Positions 35,609 to 44,004 of a DNA stretch of 64,000 nucleotides are shown piece after piece. Source of the DNA: Bacillota bacterium (GTDB lineage: Bacteria; Bacillota; Clostridia; Peptostreptococcales; Anaerovoracaceae); assembly GCA_028724585.1 (NCBI GenBank), contig JAQYCQ010000021.1:26852-90851 (forward strand), written 5' to 3'. Positions within the stretch are counted from its first letter, which is position 1, and the number at the start of each line of letters is the position of its first letter. The position numbers and the translations under genes are program-made. The notes under the pieces are model-generated. The model was not told where the DNA came from, ran no database searches, and saw only the letters and a program-made list of their open reading frames with translations.

Positions 35609-38089
35609 CTATTTATCCAGATCGTCAGGAGACAGGCAGAACTGAGCTGTATCCTTGCTGATCTGGTCGAAGAGGTAGTTGTACTCTATCTTCTTGTACT
35701 GATCCAGAGTCTCTGTGTATTGAGTCTGGTCGTCGTAGGTGTAGTACTTGTTGTCGGACGTTATGTAGCCGGTCGTATCTATGACAGGCATATGGCGGTA
35801 AAGAGCGGACAGGTAGTCGTTGAACTGTGTCTTCTGCAGGCCGGCCTGCTGGAGCACCAGGGTCGACAGGTAGTTTACGCTCATCTTGTCTATGTATCCG
35901 CTCTGGGACTTGTAGTTTGTCCAGATGATAAACGGTGTGATGAAGCGTTTCTGGTTCTGTGAGACCGTCAGATCGGATATGCTGTCTCCGAGCAGGGATT
36001 CGACGAATTCGTCCTCGATGCTTGGCTGATGGTCACCGAACATTACTATCATAGTAGGCCTGGAGGACTTGCTGTAGTAGTCCAGAAGCTCCTTAAACGC
36101 CTTGTCGGACTCGTAGATGAGGGACAGGTAGCGGTTGGCCTTAGGATAGAATTTGTCGGTCGAAGTAAGCTGGACCTGCTGGTTGAAGTTAGAGTAGGAC
36201 AGATCGTAGCCGCCGTGGTTCTGCATAGTTACGTTGAAGAGGAAGAAAGGACGGTCCTTATCCCTCTCCTCGTACATCTTCTCCAGTACCTTGTAGTCGT
36301 ATGAGTCGCTGACGAAGCGGCGCAGGAGCACGTTCTCGCCAGGATGCTGCATGTTGATGCGCTGCTCGAAATCGAAGAAGGAGATGTCGTTGTTTTTGTA
36401 ATCGTTTACAGTTTCGGTATCCAGGATATCTTCCAGGGCGTAGAAGTTTTCGAAGCCCAGGAGCGGATATACCGAATTCCTCTTCCAGCTCTCTTTATAG
36501 TAGGTATGGTAGGCTGTACGCGAGTATCCCTGGTCCGCGAGGGTGCGGGCCAGCGACGGGAGCTTGTTCTTGATATAGAGCTCGTAGGCGTTGCTTCCGC
36601 CTGTCAGGAATGCCATTGAGTTTCCTGTGAGGAACTCGAACTCGGAGTTGGAGGTCCCGGCTCCGTTTACAGGCATATACAGGTTGCCCTTTATAGTATT
36701 TTTGGTCAGGCTCCTCACGAAAGGAAGGTAATCCTGGTTGGTAGACAGCTTGCCCAGGACTCTGAGGTCCGAGAAGGTCTCGTTCATGATGACAATGATA
36801 TCAGGTACCTGGCCTTCTCTGAGCCTTGCTGATGTCGCCGGCTGATTTGTGGAGGAAGTGCCCTGCACAGCCAGCGGCGTATCTTCACCTGTATTAGGGA
36901 GAGCTGACGTGTTGTTTTCGGCCGTTTCGCCTTCTCCCTGGGCAGCCGTTGAAGCCTCCCCGTTCATGACGGCTTCCGCTACTGTATCAGCTGTCTTATC
37001 CGCTGCTGCCGGTTCCTTGGCTGCCGTATTTGTCGTGTCTGCCTCTGCGGCGGTATCTGCGCCGGATGCTTTAGTATCGGCTTTGGCGTTTTCCGCCTGT
37101 ATCTCCTGAGCGGCGGTGAATATGCCGTGGTCGTTGTCGTCGCTGTCGAGTACATTGTTTATGTAGTCCGGTACATCGTCGGCGCTGTAGCCGTCAGGCT
37201 TATCGACTATAAGATACCTGGTGTTGAGCATGAAGTTGAGACAGGTGCCGCTTCTTTTGTAGCCTCTTGCCTGGTTCCAGAAGTCAGGCCTGATGCCGGC
37301 GTCCCAGGCCATGGAAGTAGTATAGAAAGGTACGACTATAGCTAAAACGAGGGCCAGGCTGACCAGTCTGAAAATGTTGTGGTATCTCCTGCGGATCCTT
37401 ATCTTTGGCATCCTGAAGCTCAGGATGAGCATCTCCCAGGCGATCAATATGCCTATGATCATGTGGTAGCTGTAGTGGTAATGGTAGCCGCTTGCTACTC
37501 CGAGGCCGGTCTTGATGGTGACCATGTCGGCAGGCATGAAGGGTGTCCCTCTGAATTCCATGATTAGGGCCGCCGCGAATGAGAAGCAGAAGGCTATTAT
37601 AGTCACAGCTATTATCGGTTCCCTGAAACGGCCGAATATGGCCGCAAACAGAGACATGATGATGATGAACAGCATATAGTTGAGCACCAGGGTCTGGAAT
37701 GACCAGTCCCATATGTTATAGCCCTGCATGGCCTCGGTCATACAGGCGATGATGACCGGTGTAAGGAGATAGAATATCACTCCTGATATCCTTGCCGCCT
37801 TCCGCCCCGGCCGCCTGACTGTGATCATCATAGACAGGCCGATCGCCGCTGAAAGGGCGATGGAGATGATGAAGAGTATTATCCCGTCTCTGGAGGACAG
37901 GTCAGGATTGCTTAAGTACTGACCTGTGTGTGACAAAACAAGAGCCAGCGCGAGTACCGCGAAAACCGCTCCGAGTACAAGCCTGGTCCATGTGATCTTT
38001 ATGCGTTTGCCGATCCTGATCGGCTGCCTGTCCATGAGTAAGATCTTCCTCAGGAAGGCTAAACGTTCTTTTTTCTGACTTTTTTCCAT
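35609..38089 (-). CDS. LTA synthase-family sulfatase/phosphoglycerol transferase
   Basis: 826-residue membrane enzyme. The N-terminal third has several membrane segments (from about residue 30). An Ala/Thr/Asp/Glu-rich linker (about 325-425) leads to an extracellular alkaline-phosphatase-fold domain. Active-site features of the LtaS family are visible: metal-binding Glu in IVIMNETFSDL, nucleophilic Thr in GAGTSNSEFEFLTG, and VMFGDHQPS. Such enzymes transfer glycerol phosphate to lipoteichoic acid or modify surface glycans. The 100-residue low-complexity linker is much longer than in LtaS. The ribosome site is weak (TCAGGTAA). Confidence 0.85.
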   Translation of the reverse strand: MEKSQKKERLAFLRKILLMDRQPIRIGKRIKITWTRLVLGAVFAVLALALVLSHTGQYLSNPDLSSRDGIILFIISIALSAAIGLSMMITVRRPGRKAARISGVIFYLLTPVIIACMTEAMQGYNIWDWSFQTLVLNYMLFIIIMSLFAAIFGRFREPIIAVTIIAFCFSFAAALIMEFRGTPFMPADMVTIKTGLGVASGYHYHYSYHMIIGILIAWEMLILSFRMPKIRIRRRYHNIFRLVSLALVLAIVVPFYTTSMAWDAGIRPDFWNQARGYKRSGTCLNFMLNTRYLIVDKPDGYSADDVPDYINNVLDSDDNDHGIFTAAQEIQAENAKADTKASGADTAAEADTTNTAAKEPAAADKTADTVAEAVMNGEASTAAQGEGETAENNTSALPNTGEDTPLAVQGTSSTNQPATSARLREGQVPDIIVIMNETFSDLRVLGKLSTNQDYLPFVRSLTKNTIKGNLYMPVNGAGTSNSEFEFLTGNSMAFLTGGSNAYELYIKNKLPSLARTLADQGYSRTAYHTYYKESWKRNSVYPLLGFENFYALEDILDTETVNDYKNNDISFFDFEQRINMQHPGENVLLRRFVSDSYDYKVLEKMYEERDKDRPFFLFNVTMQNHGGYDLSYSNFNQQVQLTSTDKFYPKANRYLSLIYESDKAFKELLDYYSKSSRPTMIVMFGDHQPSIEDEFVESLLGDSISDLTVSQNQKRFITPFIIWTNYKSQSGYIDKMSVNYLSTLVLQQAGLQKTQFNDYLSALYRHMPVIDTTGYITSDNKYYTYDDQTQYTETLDQYKKIEYNYLFDQISKDTAQFCLSPDDLDK

Positions 38090-38376
38090 TTAAATATATT
38101 ACCTGAACTTTCCTGCTGCCGCTGCCGGAAGGCCGTCTGATCATGGACGCGCGCCGGGCCGGAAAAGGGGGATGAGGACCGGCGCCGCGCTGCCGGAGGC
38201 ACTTCTGCGCGGAGCGCTGCGAACGCGTTTTTTACGCGTTATTAACAGAAATTATATATTTATCTAATAATCAATTATTATATAACAGGTTTACGATATA
38301 AACAATACGCGATGTGTTAGCATAAGATAATTTAACATTTAGAACTTTAGGGTATTAATAGATTCGTCTTTACTGT

Positions 38377-38404
38377 TTGCGTAAAACATGATTTGTGATA
38401 TTAT
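38377..38404 (+). promoter_or_regulatory. Possible promoter of the dehydratase operon
   Basis: TTGCGT (38377-38382), 16 bp, TATTAT (38399-38404), 44 nt before the ATG. The surrounding 358-bp divergent gap is GC-rich near the sulfatase gene, with a perfect AACGCGT-T5-ACGCGTT hairpin (38222-38240), and AT-rich after it. I see no other gene in it. Confidence 0.45.
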
Positions 38405-38447
38405 ACAAGATATTGTTTTGTCAACAAAAGTTTTGGGATGGTATACG

Positions 38448-39716
38448 ATGGATTTAATAAAGAAATACGGTGATCTCATAAAGAAGGAAGGAGAAACTGA
38501 TCCTGAGAAGGCGCTCGACCTCATAAGGTTCGGCCTCAGATTCAAGAATTTCACCGAGAAACATATAGGAACAAAGGGGCTTCCGGCTCCTTACGAGACT
38601 CTTTTCATGTCCACGGTGAGGAGTGTGCTCAGGGCTCTGGGAAAGCCTGAAAGATCAGTCTGGTCTAACATCTTCGGGCCCTTCGAGATCTTCCAGTGCT
38701 TCGACCTGCAGGGAGTGTCGGTAGAGGCTCTGGCTACATTCCTTTCCGGCTTCGGCATAGAGGACTACTTCATCGACAGGGCCGAGGCCGAGGGCATAGC
38801 CTCCACGCTCTGTTCATACCACAAGAATTTCATGGGCGGCGTTTATTCGGACGTGCTGCCGACTCCTGCCTACGCGGTGACCACTACTACTGTATGCGAC
38901 GGCAACCTGAGCAGCTTCAGGCTGGCTTCTATGATGAGGGGCATAGACCTTACTGTGCTGGATGTGCCTCACAAGTGGAGCCCGGAGGGCGAAAAGTATC
39001 TGGCAGGCCAGTTAAGGGAGATGACGGCTGATCTGGAGAGGATAACAGGGCGGCAGTTCGATATCAATGAACTCAAGGCCGCGATAAACAGGGAAAACGA
39101 ATCGAAGAAGTATTTCGAGGCTTTCCTTGAGGCTACTAAGGAGATCTGCTATCCGAACACGCTGGCGCTCAATATGTGCATGCTGTTCGCTACTCACCTG
39201 AATATAGACACTCAGGAGACACTGGACTTCTTTAAGGCTCTGGCAGAGGATGTCAATAACTACAAGCCTTATACGGGCAGCCGCATAATGTGGATCCACC
39301 TGCAGCCCTTCTATGACGAGGTACTCAAGGAGATCTTCAACATATCATACGACAACAACATCCAGGTATTCGACTTCAACATGGACTATATGGGCCAGAT
39401 GGACGAAGACCATCCTTTCGAGGCTATAGCCAGAAAGATGATAGACAGCCGCTACAACGGAGACTTCAGCCGCAAGATGAAGTTCATCGGGGATCTGATG
39501 GACGAATACAGGCCTGACGGGGCTATCCACTACTGCCACTGGGGCTGCAAGCAGTCATCGGGCGGTGTCATGCAGATAAAGGAAGTCGCGGCGCAGAGGG
39601 GCATCCCCCTGCTGATACTGGACGGCGACGCCATAGACCGCAGGAACAGCCACGAGGGCCAGATCAGGACCCGTACGGAGGCTTTCATAGAGATGCTGGG
39701 GAACAGGAGGAGATAG
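38448..39716 (+). CDS. 2-hydroxyacyl-CoA dehydratase-like subunit (HgdA/HgdB family)
   Basis: 422 residues of the BcrC/BadD/HgdB superfamily, which hold oxygen-sensitive 4Fe-4S clusters and remove water from 2-hydroxyacyl-CoA by a ketyl radical, or form related double-cubane proteins. Candidate cluster cysteines are in EIFQCFDLQG, TTTVCDGNLSSFR and HYCHWGCKQSSGG. I choose the ATG at 38448 (MDLIKKYGDLIKKEG). The next gene begins immediately after its stop and encodes the second subunit fused to the activator. The substrate is unknown; an amino acid-derived 2-hydroxyacid or a different reductive reaction is possible. Confidence 0.82.
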   Translation: MDLIKKYGDLIKKEGETDPEKALDLIRFGLRFKNFTEKHIGTKGLPAPYETLFMSTVRSVLRALGKPERSVWSNIFGPFEIFQCFDLQGVSVEALATFLSGFGIEDYFIDRAEAEGIASTLCSYHKNFMGGVYSDVLPTPAYAVTTTTVCDGNLSSFRLASMMRGIDLTVLDVPHKWSPEGEKYLAGQLREMTADLERITGRQFDINELKAAINRENESKKYFEAFLEATKEICYPNTLALNMCMLFATHLNIDTQETLDFFKALAEDVNNYKPYTGSRIMWIHLQPFYDEVLKEIFNISYDNNIQVFDFNMDYMGQMDEDHPFEAIARKMIDSRYNGDFSRKMKFIGDLMDEYRPDGAIHYCHWGCKQSSGGVMQIKEVAAQRGIPLLILDGDAIDRRNSHEGQIRTRTEAFIEMLGNRRR

Positions 39717-41570
39717 ATGAAGCTGGGTTATTTATGCAAGTACGTTCCGGTAGAGCTCCTGGAATCCATGGGCGCTGAGGTCGAGAGGATAAAGCCGAGG
39801 GTGGCCGACCTGAGCAGGGCTGACGCCGCCATGCACGCGAATATGTGCTGCTTCATAAAGTCGGCGCTGGTAGATTACGCTGACGGCGATTACGACGGGA
39901 TCGTGCTCACCAACTGCTGCGACAGCACCAGGCGCCTGCACGACAGGATAAAGGAAGATTTTCCCGACAGGTTCGTCTTTATGCTGGACGTACCGCGCAG
40001 GGTATCGTTCGAATCCATGAACTTGTTTGCCGCTGAGATAAAAGAGCTTGAAAAGGCTTACGGGGCGGCCGCCGGTACCGAGCTGGATCAGGAAGATCTG
40101 CGCAGAAGGCTGCGCGAGAGCGCCGCTCAGGAAGAAAAGAAAACAGAGCCTGACGAAAAGGGCATAAATATAGCAGTCATGGGAGCTCGCCTGGGCGAAA
40201 GCCTCAGGGACACTCTGGCCGATTACAATGTCAATATCATCGACGACCTGACCTGCACGGAGATAGAGTGCCGCTACGACGTAAGGGACGACGAAGACCT
40301 TTACAGCGGCTACGCCAGGGCCCTCCTCACACAGCTGCAGTGCATGAGGATGGCGGATATCTCGCGCCGGCTCAGCGCTTACGGCGCGGCTGTCGGCAGA
40401 GCCGACGGGATCCTTTACAACACTATGAAATTCTGCGACATGTATTCTTATGAATATGCTTACCTCAACAGCAGGAAAGAGATCCCCATGCTGAAGATAG
40501 AGACGGACGGCACAAATCAGTCGGCCGGCCAGATAAAGACAAGGCTGGAAGCCTTTTTTGAATCTATAGCGGTTTCAAAGGGGATAGCGCCGGAGGATAT
40601 AAAGAAGAAAGACGTCCGCTCCGCGGACAGAGACGCGGCAGGAGCCGCGGAAGCTGCGGGAAATGACGCGGCGGAAAGAGCAGAGGGATCAGATAATATG
40701 TTCGGATTTGCAAAGAAGAAAAAGAAGGAAGAGGCAGAGGCATCCGCGGGCGCTGAAAAACGCCAGATAAGCAGGAAAGCAGACGGCTCGGTGAGAGTGG
40801 TCGGCATAGACAGCGGATCCACTACGACCAACGCCGTAGTCATGGACGAGAACAGGAAGATAATCTCCAGCGTTGTCATCAGGACCGGCCCTAAGAGCCA
40901 CGACAGCGCGCTCCAGGCTTACGAGAACGTCCTTAAAGAGGCCGGCATAGGCAAGGGCGGCGAGGATATGATCGTGTCTACAGGCTACGGCCGCATAAAT
41001 CTGGAGTTCGCTGACCGGGAGATAACGGAGATCAGCTGCCACGGCAGAGGAGCAAATTACTTCAACCCCAACGTCAGGACTATACTTGATATAGGCGGCC
41101 AGGACAGCAAGGCCATCAGGATAAACGAGCACGGTGACGTGCTGGACTTTGCCATGAACGACAAGTGCGCGGCCGGAACAGGGCGTTTCCTCGAGGCCAT
41201 GGCCTCTACTCTGGGAGTGAGCATAGACGAGCTGGGGCCGGTTTCCCTGCAGTGGAAGGACGATATAGATATTTCGAGCATGTGCACGGTATTCGCCGAG
41301 TCCGAGGTCATCTCGCTCATCGCGGATAACAAGAACAAGTCCGATATAGCCCACGGCATCCACAAGTCCATAGCCAACAGGGCGGTCGGCCTCATGAAGA
41401 GAGTAGGGCTGGAATCGGATTACATGATGACCGGGGGCGTAGCCCAGAACCCCGGCGCGGTAAAAGCCATAGAAGACAGGTTGGGCGAAAAGCTGTACAT
41501 CTGCGAAGATCCTGAGATAGTAGGCGCTGTCGGAGCGGCTCTCTACGGCCTTGACGAGCTTCTCCAGTAA
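39717..41570 (+). CDS. Dehydratase subunit fused to its ATP-dependent activator (HgdC-like)
   Basis: 617 residues. Residues 1 to about 295 are a short HgdB-like subunit with cysteines in ANMCCFIKSAL, LTNCCDSTRRLHD and MKFCDMYSYEY. A charged linker (about 295-360) holds DVRSAD (299-304), encoded by a palindromic repeat variant, and a KKKKKEEAEA stretch. Residues about 362-617 are an ASKHA-type activator: VGIDSGSTTTNAVVMD (ATP phosphate loop), DIGGQDSKAI, the cluster cysteine regions NDKCAAGTGRFLE and SSMCTVFAESEV, and MTGGVAQNPG. The activator normally is a separate homodimeric protein that injects an electron after ATP hydrolysis. Confidence 0.85.
   Translation: MKLGYLCKYVPVELLESMGAEVERIKPRVADLSRADAAMHANMCCFIKSALVDYADGDYDGIVLTNCCDSTRRLHDRIKEDFPDRFVFMLDVPRRVSFESMNLFAAEIKELEKAYGAAAGTELDQEDLRRRLRESAAQEEKKTEPDEKGINIAVMGARLGESLRDTLADYNVNIIDDLTCTEIECRYDVRDDEDLYSGYARALLTQLQCMRMADISRRLSAYGAAVGRADGILYNTMKFCDMYSYEYAYLNSRKEIPMLKIETDGTNQSAGQIKTRLEAFFESIAVSKGIAPEDIKKKDVRSADRDAAGAAEAAGNDAAERAEGSDNMFGFAKKKKKEEAEASAGAEKRQISRKADGSVRVVGIDSGSTTTNAVVMDENRKIISSVVIRTGPKSHDSALQAYENVLKEAGIGKGGEDMIVSTGYGRINLEFADREITEISCHGRGANYFNPNVRTILDIGGQDSKAIRINEHGDVLDFAMNDKCAAGTGRFLEAMASTLGVSIDELGPVSLQWKDDIDISSMCTVFAESEVISLIADNKNKSDIAHGIHKSIANRAVGLMKRVGLESDYMMTGGVAQNPGAVKAIEDRLGEKLYICEDPEIVGAVGAALYGLDELLQ
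40614..40628 (+). repeat. Palindromic repeat variant inside the dehydratase-activator gene
   Basis: GTCCGC-TCC-GCGGAC, read in frame to give DVRSAD in the interdomain linker. A GCGGC-AGGA-GCCGC hairpin follows 6 nt later. Confidence 0.7.
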
Positions 41571-41609
41571 ACGAGGGATATTTTCCATATCCAGACTGGA
41601 AACTGCTCG

Positions 41610-41637
41610 TTTACAATACAATAATTTATGGTATACT
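41610..41637 (+). promoter_or_regulatory. Promoter of the Xer-like gene
   Basis: TTTACA (41610-41615), 16 bp, TATACT (41632-41637); ATG 31 nt downstream. Confidence 0.6.
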
Positions 41638-41667
41638 ATGTGCAGTTATCACGTTTTTGGAGGAGAA

Positions 41668-42576
41668 ATGAAAAGCTATTCTGATCAGTATCTGCGCTAT
41701 CTGAAGGAGGAGCGCCACATGTCGAAGAACACCCTTGACGCGTACAGACGCGATGTAAGGGAGTTCGAGCAGCATCTTGAGAGCGATGGAGTCAGCGACA
41801 CTGCCGCGGTCACCAGGACCGAGATCATGTCGTATCTGGAGGCTCTCAGAGAAGAAGGCCGTTCGCAGTCGACGATGAGCCGCAAGACATCGGCCGTGAG
41901 ATCATATATAACCTATCTCAACGAGACCGGCGTCATGGATACAAACCCGTCTGTCGGTGTCAAGCCTTATCATACCTCGAGAAAGGAGATAGATTACCTG
42001 ACTCTGGAGGAGGTAGAGAAGCTGCTGGAGTCGCCGGACGACTCTGTAAAGGGCATCCGCGACAGGGCTATCCTGGAGATGTTGTACGGTACCGGCATAA
42101 GGGTAACGGAGCTGACCGGAATGCTTTTGAGCGAAGTAAACCTGACGATCGGTTTCATAACCTGCAGGGGCGATTACGGCAAGGCGCGCATCATCCCTCT
42201 GGGACATATGTGCCGAAAAGCTCTCGCGCGTTATGTAGACGAGGCGCGGCCAAAGCTGCTGACGCCTTCAGCCAGCGACAGGAAAAAGGCCAAGGCCGAC
42301 AGTTACCTTTTTGTCAATTATCACGGAGACAGGCTGACCCGCCAGGGGCTCTGGAAGATAGTGAGCACATACGCGGACAGAGCCGGCCTGGGCAGGAAGC
42401 TCACGCCTCAGATGCTGCGCAACTCGTTCGCTGTCCATATGATCCAGAACGGAGCCGACCCTAAGACGATGAAGGAGCTGATGGGCTTCGAGGATTCGGC
42501 GACCCTTCAGGTATATATCGGAGTGACTAAGAACAGGCTCAAGGAAGTCTACGATAAGACTCACCCGAGGGCATAA
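41668..42576 (+). CDS. Xer-like tyrosine recombinase with eroded active site
   Basis: 302 residues, the length and domain order of XerC/XerD: N-terminal SAM-like domain (1-100) and C-terminal catalytic domain ending in HPRA, as in XerD. Arg145 (YGTGIRVTEL), a candidate Lys172, Arg251 and Tyr283 remain. The two catalytic histidines are gone: HxLRH reads QMLRN (Gln248, Asn252) and the LLGH position reads LMGF (Phe274). Phage-like or structural Xer paralogues can lack such residues. Whether this is the genome's dif recombinase is doubtful. GGAGGAG lies 2-3 nt closer than usual to the ATG; own promoter. Confidence 0.85.
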   Translation: MKSYSDQYLRYLKEERHMSKNTLDAYRRDVREFEQHLESDGVSDTAAVTRTEIMSYLEALREEGRSQSTMSRKTSAVRSYITYLNETGVMDTNPSVGVKPYHTSRKEIDYLTLEEVEKLLESPDDSVKGIRDRAILEMLYGTGIRVTELTGMLLSEVNLTIGFITCRGDYGKARIIPLGHMCRKALARYVDEARPKLLTPSASDRKKAKADSYLFVNYHGDRLTRQGLWKIVSTYADRAGLGRKLTPQMLRNSFAVHMIQNGADPKTMKELMGFEDSATLQVYIGVTKNRLKEVYDKTHPRA

Positions 42577-42601
42577 ATATTATAAAAGGACTGGACCCCG
42601 C

Positions 42602-42657
42602 GCCGGCTCCGCCGGCATATGCCTGCGGCATAACGCGTCATACAGCAGAATGACGCG
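42602..42657 (+). repeat. Cluster of three adjacent small hairpins
   Basis: GCCGGC-TCC-GCCGGC (42602-42616), TATGCC-TGC-GGCATA (42618-42632) and CGCGTCAT-N8-ATGACGCG (42634-42657) stand side by side. The first has the TCC loop of the palindromic repeat family. They fill the space between the Xer-like gene and the terminator-promoter unit of rplS. Confidence 0.6.
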
Positions 42658-42706
42658 CCGGGAGCGAGCCCGAGCATATCGTGCATTTACCGTTTGCGAA
42701 AAACAC

Positions 42707-42744
42707 GCCGCCGCGCGCTGAAAAAAGTTGCGCGGCGGCTTTTT
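42707..42744 (+). terminator. Terminator upstream of rplS
   Basis: 10-bp perfect stem GCCGCCGCGC / GCGCGGCGGC with a 13-nt A-rich loop, then TTTTT. Confidence 0.88.
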
Positions 42745-42756
42745 AGATGGTATAAT
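42728..42756 (+). promoter_or_regulatory. Promoter of rplS
   Basis: TTGCGC (42728-42733), 17 bp, TATAAT (42751-42756). The -35 lies in the 3' arm of the terminator just described. The transcript would have a leader of about 100 nt with a GCGCGC-AAGG-GGCGCGC-like hairpin (about 42788-42806), a possible L19 autoregulatory leader. Confidence 0.7.
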
Positions 42757-42864
42757 GTCTGCTGTTACGGACGGTCCGCTGTCATGGCGCGCAAGGGGCG
42801 CGCGCAGGAGAGCACAGGCTCCCTGTTCATGTTAAGAACGTCATCGTTTAGAGAGGATAATATT

Positions 42865-43212
42865 ATGGATATCATCAGTGCAATCGAACAGGATTACAAG
42901 AGAGACGACATTCCTGAGTTTGGCGTAGGCGACACACTTAAGGTTTACATCAAGATCAAGGAAGGAAACAGAGAAAGACTTCAGATGTTCGAAGGCTTCG
43001 TTCTCAAGATGCAGAACGGCGGCCTTTCAAGGACTTTCACAGTCAGAAGAATCGCTTCAGGCGTAGGCGTAGAGAAGACTTTCCCTCTCCACTCACCGAT
43101 GATCGACCACATCGATGTCGTAAGACACGGTAATGTAAGAAGAGCTAAGCTCAATTACATGAGATCAAGAACAGGTAAGGCTGCTAAGATCAGATCAAAG
43201 GAATCAAGATAG
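42865..43212 (+). CDS. rplS: 50S ribosomal protein L19
   Basis: 115 residues, full length ([92 protein letters not shown]). L19 sits at the 30S-50S interface. The ATG at 42865 has GAGAGGA 8 nt upstream; upstream in-frame codons belong to the leader. Codon choice is strongly biased, as expected for a ribosomal gene. It is transcribed alone rather than behind trmD. Confidence 0.98.
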   Translation: MDIISAIEQDYKRDDIPEFGVGDTLKVYIKIKEGNRERLQMFEGFVLKMQNGGLSRTFTVRRIASGVGVEKTFPLHSPMIDHIDVVRHGNVRRAKLNYMRSRTGKAAKIRSKESR

Positions 43213-43225
43213 TATGATCCCGCCG

Positions 43226-43258
43226 GACCCGGCTTTCCTCGGAGAGCCGGGTCTTTTT
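43226..43258 (+). terminator. Terminator of rplS
   Basis: 9-bp stem GACCCGGCT / AGCCGGGTC with a 10-nt loop, then TTTTT. Confidence 0.92.
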
Positions 43259-43267
43259 GCGTTTTTG

Positions 43268-43304
43268 GCGGCGGAAAGCAGATCCGATTACACGTCGCCG
43301 GGCT
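43268..43304 (+). repeat. Direct repeat copy 1 (GGCGGCGGAAAGC type)
   Basis: GGCGGCGGAAAGCAGATC at its left end and CGTCGCCGGGC at its right closely match 45130-45164. The two copies are about 1.86 kb apart in direct orientation and bracket the island and the PD-(D/E)XK-like gene. Confidence 0.6.
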
Positions 43305-43391
43305 GCAGATGCGAGCCCTCCGAGCACATTACCCACGCCGCAGACCCTCATCGAAGAGTAATTTCGCGCGATAAAAATAGCTGAAAATAAG

Positions 43392-43658
43392 CGGAGCCCG
43401 GGCAGCCTCGCTCAGCAGCCGGCGATCCGATCGTGATCTTCCTTTTTACCTATGCGGCGCCTTTGCGGGAAGCGGCGAACCGCTCCGCAACTCGCAAAAA
43501 CACTGATGTGTTTTTGCTCGGACAGTGATCGCGAACCAGCCCCTCCGCTGGAAACCCGGGTTTTGAGAACCTGGATTTCCTTCGCCGCTTCTAGCCGCTT
43601 GGCACCGGGAAGATCTACGGCCGTCTCGATGCTGCTGAGCGAGGCTGCCCGGGCTCCG
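43392..43658. repeat. 267-bp foldback element with 28-bp perfect arms
   Basis: A perfect 28-bp inverted repeat (43392-43419 and 43631-43658; left arm begins CGGAGCCCGGGC) encloses 211 bp full of smaller hairpins: GCAAAAACAC-TGAT-GTGTTTTTGC near 43493, GAAGCGGCG/CGCCGCTTC, and CCCGGGTT/AACCTGG. The inner sequence next to the arms is also partly complementary (GATCTTCC / GGAAGATC). This looks like a structured RNA or a foldback mobile element. Short open frames on both strands cross it, but they are by-products of the palindrome and I do not call them genes. Confidence 0.7.
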
Positions 43659-43765
43659 TCGAATTGTCAGCAATATCTTGACAGTAGTACTCGCGTTAGC
43701 AATGCCTGCGTCAGAACAGGCAGCTGTCTGCTGGCGGTTGAAAATAAAATGCCTGAAACTGGATG

Positions 43766-43857
43766 TTCGTTCAATGAGGCTTCAGCAGAGGGTTTGAACG
43801 ACAGCTTTTTCGATTTTTTTCGTTCAGATGGGGAGTCTGGGAGGAGCTTGAACGAAT
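43766..43857 (+). repeat. Double-hairpin element, copy A
   Basis: Two hairpins with arms TTCGTTCA(A/G) and TTGAACGA(A), each with a loop of about 19 nt, separated by a T-rich spacer beginning CAGCTTTTT. Arms lie at 43766-43774/43794-43802 and 43819-43827/43848-43857. Copy B (44005-44098) is its inverted counterpart. Confidence 0.72.
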
Positions 43858-44004
43858 CGGACTGTTGAAACGGCTTTCAGGGCCCGTTTTGGGAATGAAA
43901 TTGAATTATTTTACATACGGATAAGATGATATTCTTCCGGAAATAGGACATTGGAATCCATTTTCAGAGGATCCCGGCACCCTGCGATTTTGGAAAGCAG
44001 GCGT

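Noticed and set aside
43392..43658. SRP (4.5S), RNase P or 6S RNA as identity of the foldback element
   Set aside because: None of their conserved loops (GGAA tetraloop context, P4 core, 6S bubble pattern) is evident; proximity to SRP genes is about 15 kb away and not meaningful.
43446..43868. Overlapping short open frames on both strands in the foldback island
   Set aside because: They follow the inverted repeat and hairpins, lack convincing ribosome sites, and the proteins have no domain. The DNA structure explains the open frames better.
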